Assembly: GCA_036429605.1 (NCBI GenBank)
Contig: JAVFKD010000004.1
Location: 1,116,001 to 1,180,000 of the forward strand
DNA from: Cladobotryum mycophilum
Lineage: Eukaryota > Ascomycota > Sordariomycetes > Hypocreales > Hypocreaceae
Length of the DNA: 64,000 bases
Direction of reading: 5' to 3'
The notes beneath the pieces were generated by a model, which saw nothing but the letters and a program-made list of their open reading frames with translations, had not been told where the DNA came from and did no database searches. A program made the position numbers and the translations under genes. Positions 60,145 through 64,000 of this stretch are shown one piece after another. Each line of letters begins with the position of its first letter. Positions within the stretch are counted from its first letter, which is position 1.

Positions 60145-61470
60145 GTATTAAAATAAACTAGTTAATATCTTATTAATTAAGTCTTAATAATAAAAATCAT
60201 ATAACTATTGTTTTTATTATTTTCTAGGCTATTCTAGTCTATTCCAGTACGCTTTAATAGTAAATAATATGTTTATTATTTTATAAGCTATTTTAGTTTA
60301 TTTTTCTTTTCACTTTTTATACTTTTCTTATTTTATTTATATATAGTAAATAAATTCCTATTCTTTAATTAATTCATAAAGTAAATCTAATATTTTATCT
60401 TAATTTATTTTTTTCTTTTATAGCCTTAATAACTAATTAATTTTATAAACCTAATGTTATTAAAAATTAACTTATTAAAATATTTTTTAAGCTTTTAAAG
60501 GAACTAATCCAGCCTTTTAAATTAAGCTTAATAGCTTATATAAGCTATTACTAAGCTTGTTACTTATTACTATAAGGAACCTTATGCTTAAGAGGCTACT
60601 TTTTTTAATACTAATATAGCTAATGGATTAGGAATTACTAGGGTATTTGCTGGATTAGATTATTAATTAATAATAATAGGTTTAATAATTAGATTAATAA
60701 TTAGATTTAAGTTAGTATTATTAATTAGTCTAATAAGCTAATTAATAGTTATTTTTAATTTTAAAATATCATCTTAAATAGATTTTATTTCTATAGACGT
60801 AGACTAGAATTAGACTTAATATATTTTTTTAAATATAGGATAAGAGCTTATTACTTTTTTTAGGTTTATTCTTATTATTCTTTTCTAATTAGAAAAGTCC
60901 TAAAACTAGCTTATAGTGTTTTTCTAGTTTTAGTATCCTATAAATTGCCTAACTAGAAAATTTATTCTATAAATTATAGGCTTATAATCTACTAAAAGGA
61001 AATAGCCTTTTAGATATAAAATCCTTATTGTAATAAGTAATAAGTTTAGTAATAGTTTATATAAGCTATTTAATTTAGTTTAAAAGGCTCTGTTAGTTCT
61101 TTTAAAAGCTTAAGAAATAAATATTTTAATAAACTAATTTTTAATAAGGTTAGGTTTATAGGATTAGTTAATTACTAAGACTAAAAAAAAAGATAAGTTA
61201 AGATAAAATATTATATTTAATTAAATTAACTAAAAGATAAGAATCTATTTACTATATATAAGTAAAATAAATAAAGTATGGAAAGTAAAAGAATAGGCTA
61301 AAATAGTCTATAGAATAATAAAAACAATAGGATTATTATTTATTATTTAGAACTTACTGGAATAGACTAGAATAGCCTGGAGAATAATAGAAATAATAGT
61401 CTTATTATTTCTTTATTATTAGGACCTAATTAAGATAGTATTAACTAGTTTATTTTAATAATATAACTTT
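60145..61470. mobile_element. foldback-like element with about 400-bp inverted repeats
   Basis: The left arm (about 60145-60590) and right arm (about 61010-61470) are imperfect reverse complements over their length. Shared landmarks include TAAAATAAACTAGTTAAT, GGCTATTCTAGTCTATTCCA and ATATATAGTAAAT. A centre of about 420 bp has no ORF. Long arms suggest a non-autonomous MULE/foldback transposon; the target duplication was not resolved. Confidence 0.6.
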
Positions 61471-61595
61471 TTTATATATTTAATTAATTATTAATATAAT
61501 TATTTATTATTATTATTTAATATTACTTTAATTTACTATTAATATTAAACTATAATCTAGGTTATTTTTTATTAAAAAACGCCTAGAATGTTATA
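61440..61595 (-). repeat. LTR type-1 fragment (copy d)
   Basis: The minus strand begins TATAACATTCTAGGCG at 61595 and matches the first 150 bp of the solo LTR. The foldback element abuts it. Confidence 0.6.
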
Positions 61596-62195
61596 TTTTT
61601 TATATTAAAAATATTTAAGTTTTTTTTTATATATTCTTATATTATAGAATTTAAAATATTAAATAGATTATACAATTTATATTTTTTAAATATTCTTTTA
61701 TATAAAAATTCAATATTTAAAAAACTTAAAATTAAGTTTTATTTTATAATTAAATAAAATTATTTAAGTTTTATAATTAATATTAATATTTTTCTATATT
61801 ATAAAATTTTAATATTAATTAAAAGTCTTTTAATTTTACTTAAAATTAATTTTTTTAATATAAAATTATTAATAATATAATTATTTATAAAATTAATATA
61901 AGTTTTTAAAATGTTTTTAATCATATAAATATATTAAATTTTAATTTTATTTAATTATATTATATTATTGGTTAAGGGCAATTATTACTATGGTTTTTAT
62001 TTTTAATAGTTAATTAAAAAAAGGTATATAGATTTATAAAGTATAGGTTTATTTTAAAAGGAATGAATCTCAAGGTAGGGGTACTATACATATAAGAGGG
62101 AAGCTTGTAATAAAGTCTTAGTCAGACGAACCAATCAGGAAAGAATAATATTCAGGTAACTGATTAATGTAAACTGATTATATATAATTAGACTG
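61596..62195. other. end of AT-rich block
   Basis: Composition returns to normal near 62060-62130. No gene. Confidence 0.5.
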
Positions 62196-62205
62196 ATTAT
62201 TGTGC

Positions 62206-63066
62206 CAGGGTACGACTTCGTTGGTGAGGTCATCACACTCGGCGAATCGGCGCCAAGAAAGAGTCATCTAACAGCTAGAGACCGCGTAACTTCCTTGTGC
62301 ATCACCAGCGGCGATGCCACCCGTATCGTCTTGTCATACATGAAACCTATCCGCATTGAACCGCACTGATGACCCAATCAAGGCTGCCACTCTCCCATTC
62401 GACTACATGACGGCCTGGGGAATGCTCAAATATAGCGGAGTCGAGTTACCTCTAGGCTCAAGCATCCTAATCGGCTCGGTGAGTGGGGACTCGGCACCGC
62501 AGCCGCACAGCTGGTTACGGCCCTTTTTGGCATGAGTACCAAGATGATAGGTACTTGCTCTCCCTCTAAATTTGACTACCTCAAATCTCTTAGCGTCGAG
62601 CCGATAGACAGAAATGCTGCCGACCTTGTCGAGAAGGTCTAGGCGCTAACGAATGGCGGGGGTGTAGACGTCGCCCACGATAGGATTTGCAGCGAGGACA
62701 GTCTCCAAAGGAGCCTCTCTGCGACAAAACCAGAGGTTAATAAGGTTGTTGTATTTGGAGTCATGTCAGAGATTGCAGCGGACAGTAGCAGGATGCAGCG
62801 GAGCGTAGTAGATACCCTCGCATTGCGGCTGAAACCGCGCATGAGCTTTGGTGGTATCGATCAGAGATTCTTCTTACACGATGATGCTACGCTGGTCGGC
62901 TTCGATGCCGTTTTTAGTAAAAAAGCCTTCGGAGCCAACAGCTAGTACCGATTGTTACCAAGCCGATGCGGTTGAGTGAGGCCGTAGAAGCACACGAACA
63001 TCTGATCTCAGGGACTGCGGTCAAGGGTAAGATAATGTTCCTTGCAGATGCTGATGTGGCTGCTTA
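62206..63066 (+). pseudogene. quinone oxidoreductase / zinc-type alcohol dehydrogenase-like relic
   Basis: The pieces follow MDR-family order. DFVGEVITLGES and ARDRV come first, then KAATLPFDYMTAWGMLK. The Rossmann part follows with SSILIGSVSG...GTAAAQLV, TKMIGTCSPSKFDYLKSL and RNAADLVEKV. Next are GGGVDVAHDRICSED and a C-terminal RLKPRMSFGGIDQRFFLHDD. Stops (for example TAG for CAG at 62640) and several frame changes interrupt it. The family reduces quinones or enones with NADPH, or forms enoyl-reductase partners of polyketide synthases; this copy is dead. Confidence 0.8.
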
Positions 63067-63446
63067 GTATGGAGTGTAAGACCTCCGACCAGACAACGGT
63101 TGAATTATGAGCCTTGAGTAATGAAGATTGGAAATAGGCGGCTATAATCTGCAAAATTAAACTATAAACTAACTAACTAGTTATATAAATAAAGTACAGT
63201 ATTGTAACGGTTTCAGCCGAGTATTTTGACAAATGACTAAGCGGCTAGAACGAGTATTCTAAAAGACAAGAGGGAGGGTGATATGCCTGGGAGCTCCCGA
63301 GCTTTGTGTAAGTACGTTGTCTCCTTTCTTGACCTGAATGTTTTCCTTCCCTTGCCAACCCACTGGGGCATGTCCAAACTATCGCATCAATATATTATCC
63401 AAAGCGCCTAATCAGAGTACAGCAGCATGACACGTGTCTAGCGAAA
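63067..63446. other. intergenic
   Basis: No coding region recognised. Confidence 0.4.
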
Positions 63447-64000
63447 TCAGCTGCTAGTTTCGGGTGCGTTTGCTCCCCGCGCCGCATTGGCTTTTACAAA
63501 GCCCATCAGACGATCATATGCCCTCTGATCGTCGCCATTGTGAAACTCCTCCACATTAGCCTCCTCATCCATAAAGAACATTCCATACTTGTCATCCAAG
63601 TACGCGTAACCAAATAGCCTCAGCTTTGGGTTAGCCTTTAGCTTCATGCGGATGTCCTGAACCTCCTCAGGTTCGTTTACTGCAATGTAATCACGACTGT
63701 ACTGCTCATCCGATGTAAGTGGTACTCTACCGCCTTCAGCAATTAGCTCAATCAATGAGGGTTTCGCGTCATAAATCTCATCAAAGAACTGGGCCCAATA
63801 GAGTGAGTTTTCTGCCATCCCATATCCATCCCCACCACTAACGCAGTCCTTTACGTCGAGAGATGCAAGAGAGCTGGCGTGACCCTGTACAAACGAGACC
63901 AGCTCGGGGCCTACAAAGCAGTTCTCTAGCTTTAGGGACTCTAAAACGGGAAGGTTCCCCGGCTGTAATGCAAGTGGGATGTGACGAAACCCCTCAAGAC
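63447..64000 (-). CDS. C-terminal part of an LRR/F-box-like protein, runs off the window
   Basis: The frame is open from the right edge (64000) to the stop at 63447, about 184 codons. An ATG at 63818 is internal, not the start. The first visible residues have leucine-rich-repeat spacing (LPVLESLKLENCFVGPELVS, then SSLASLDVKDC), as in fungal F-box/LRR proteins that choose targets for SCF ubiquitin ligases. The tail after the repeats is acidic (FFDEIYDAKPSLIELIAEGG, MFFMDEEANVEEF) and includes AYLDDKYGMFF. Normal composition, no damage. The F-box itself would lie beyond the window, so the name depends on it. Confidence 0.65.
   Translation of the reverse strand, partial: LEGFRHIPLALQPGNLPVLESLKLENCFVGPELVSFVQGHASSLASLDVKDCVSGGDGYGMAENSLYWAQFFDEIYDAKPSLIELIAEGGRVPLTSDEQYSRDYIAVNEPEEVQDIRMKLKANPKLRLFGYAYLDDKYGMFFMDEEANVEEFHNGDDQRAYDRLMGFVKANAARGANAPETSS

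Noticed and set aside
45110..62100. Mitochondrial insertion as an explanation for the A/T-rich block
   Set aside because: LTRs, TIRs and target duplications with transition-only differences show degraded nuclear transposons; no mitochondrial genes were recognised.

Overview
The window is nuclear DNA of a filamentous ascomycete (Pezizomycotina; I cannot name the order). The evidence is short GT-AG introns of about 46-90 nt, a NACHT-WD40 STAND gene with a fungal N-terminal domain, a FunK1 kinase fragment, fungal Fot1/pogo and hAT transposons, and strong C-to-T/G-to-A decay of repeats typical of RIP (repeat-induced point mutation).

Layout. 1-13.7 kb is an ordinary gene-dense block: the 3' end of a Pro/Gln/Tyr-rich protein (probably Hse1), a SNF2-family ATPase, a six-exon NTF2-like gene missed by simple ORF calling, a secreted beta-lactamase-fold hydrolase, and a NACHT-WD40 gene with two one-base frameshifts in homopolymers. 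14.2-18.7 kb holds relics of a cytochrome P450 and a FunK1 kinase. A complete but RIP-inactivated hAT transposon with an 8-bp target duplication occupies 19.2-22.1 kb. An intact secreted Vps62-domain protein with a possible aerolysin-like C-terminal part stands alone at 22.5-23.8 kb.

From 24 kb onward AT-rich, RIP-degraded repeat blocks alternate with small islands of normal composition. The islands hold a GMC oxidoreductase relic, a Fungal_trans_2 regulator, an alpha/beta-hydrolase and its decayed inverted paralogue, an enoyl-CoA hydratase-like gene with a homopolymer frameshift, a GST, an SMP-30/lactonase-like gene cut in two by transposons, an intact SDR, and a quinone oxidoreductase relic at 62-63 kb. 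The collection resembles a dismembered catabolic or secondary-metabolite locus, but that is inference.

The 45.1-62.1 kb block is almost pure RIP-degraded repeat. Within it I could reconstruct a nest: an LTR-type-1 copy, split by a full-length LTR retrotransposon (45,948-54,991, two 175-bp LTRs), which is itself interrupted by a solo LTR with a perfect 5-bp duplication and by a Fot1/pogo element. The same Fot1/pogo family occurs twice more (24.3 and 40.7 kb) and as a small MITE. The window ends inside an LRR/F-box-like gene on the minus strand.

The clearest results are the nested repeat chronology, the TIR design of the pogo family, the TE-split lactonase-like gene, and the recurring homopolymer frameshifts, which may be assembly errors. 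I saw no convincing wholly new system. All family names rest on motif recognition, not on a database search.
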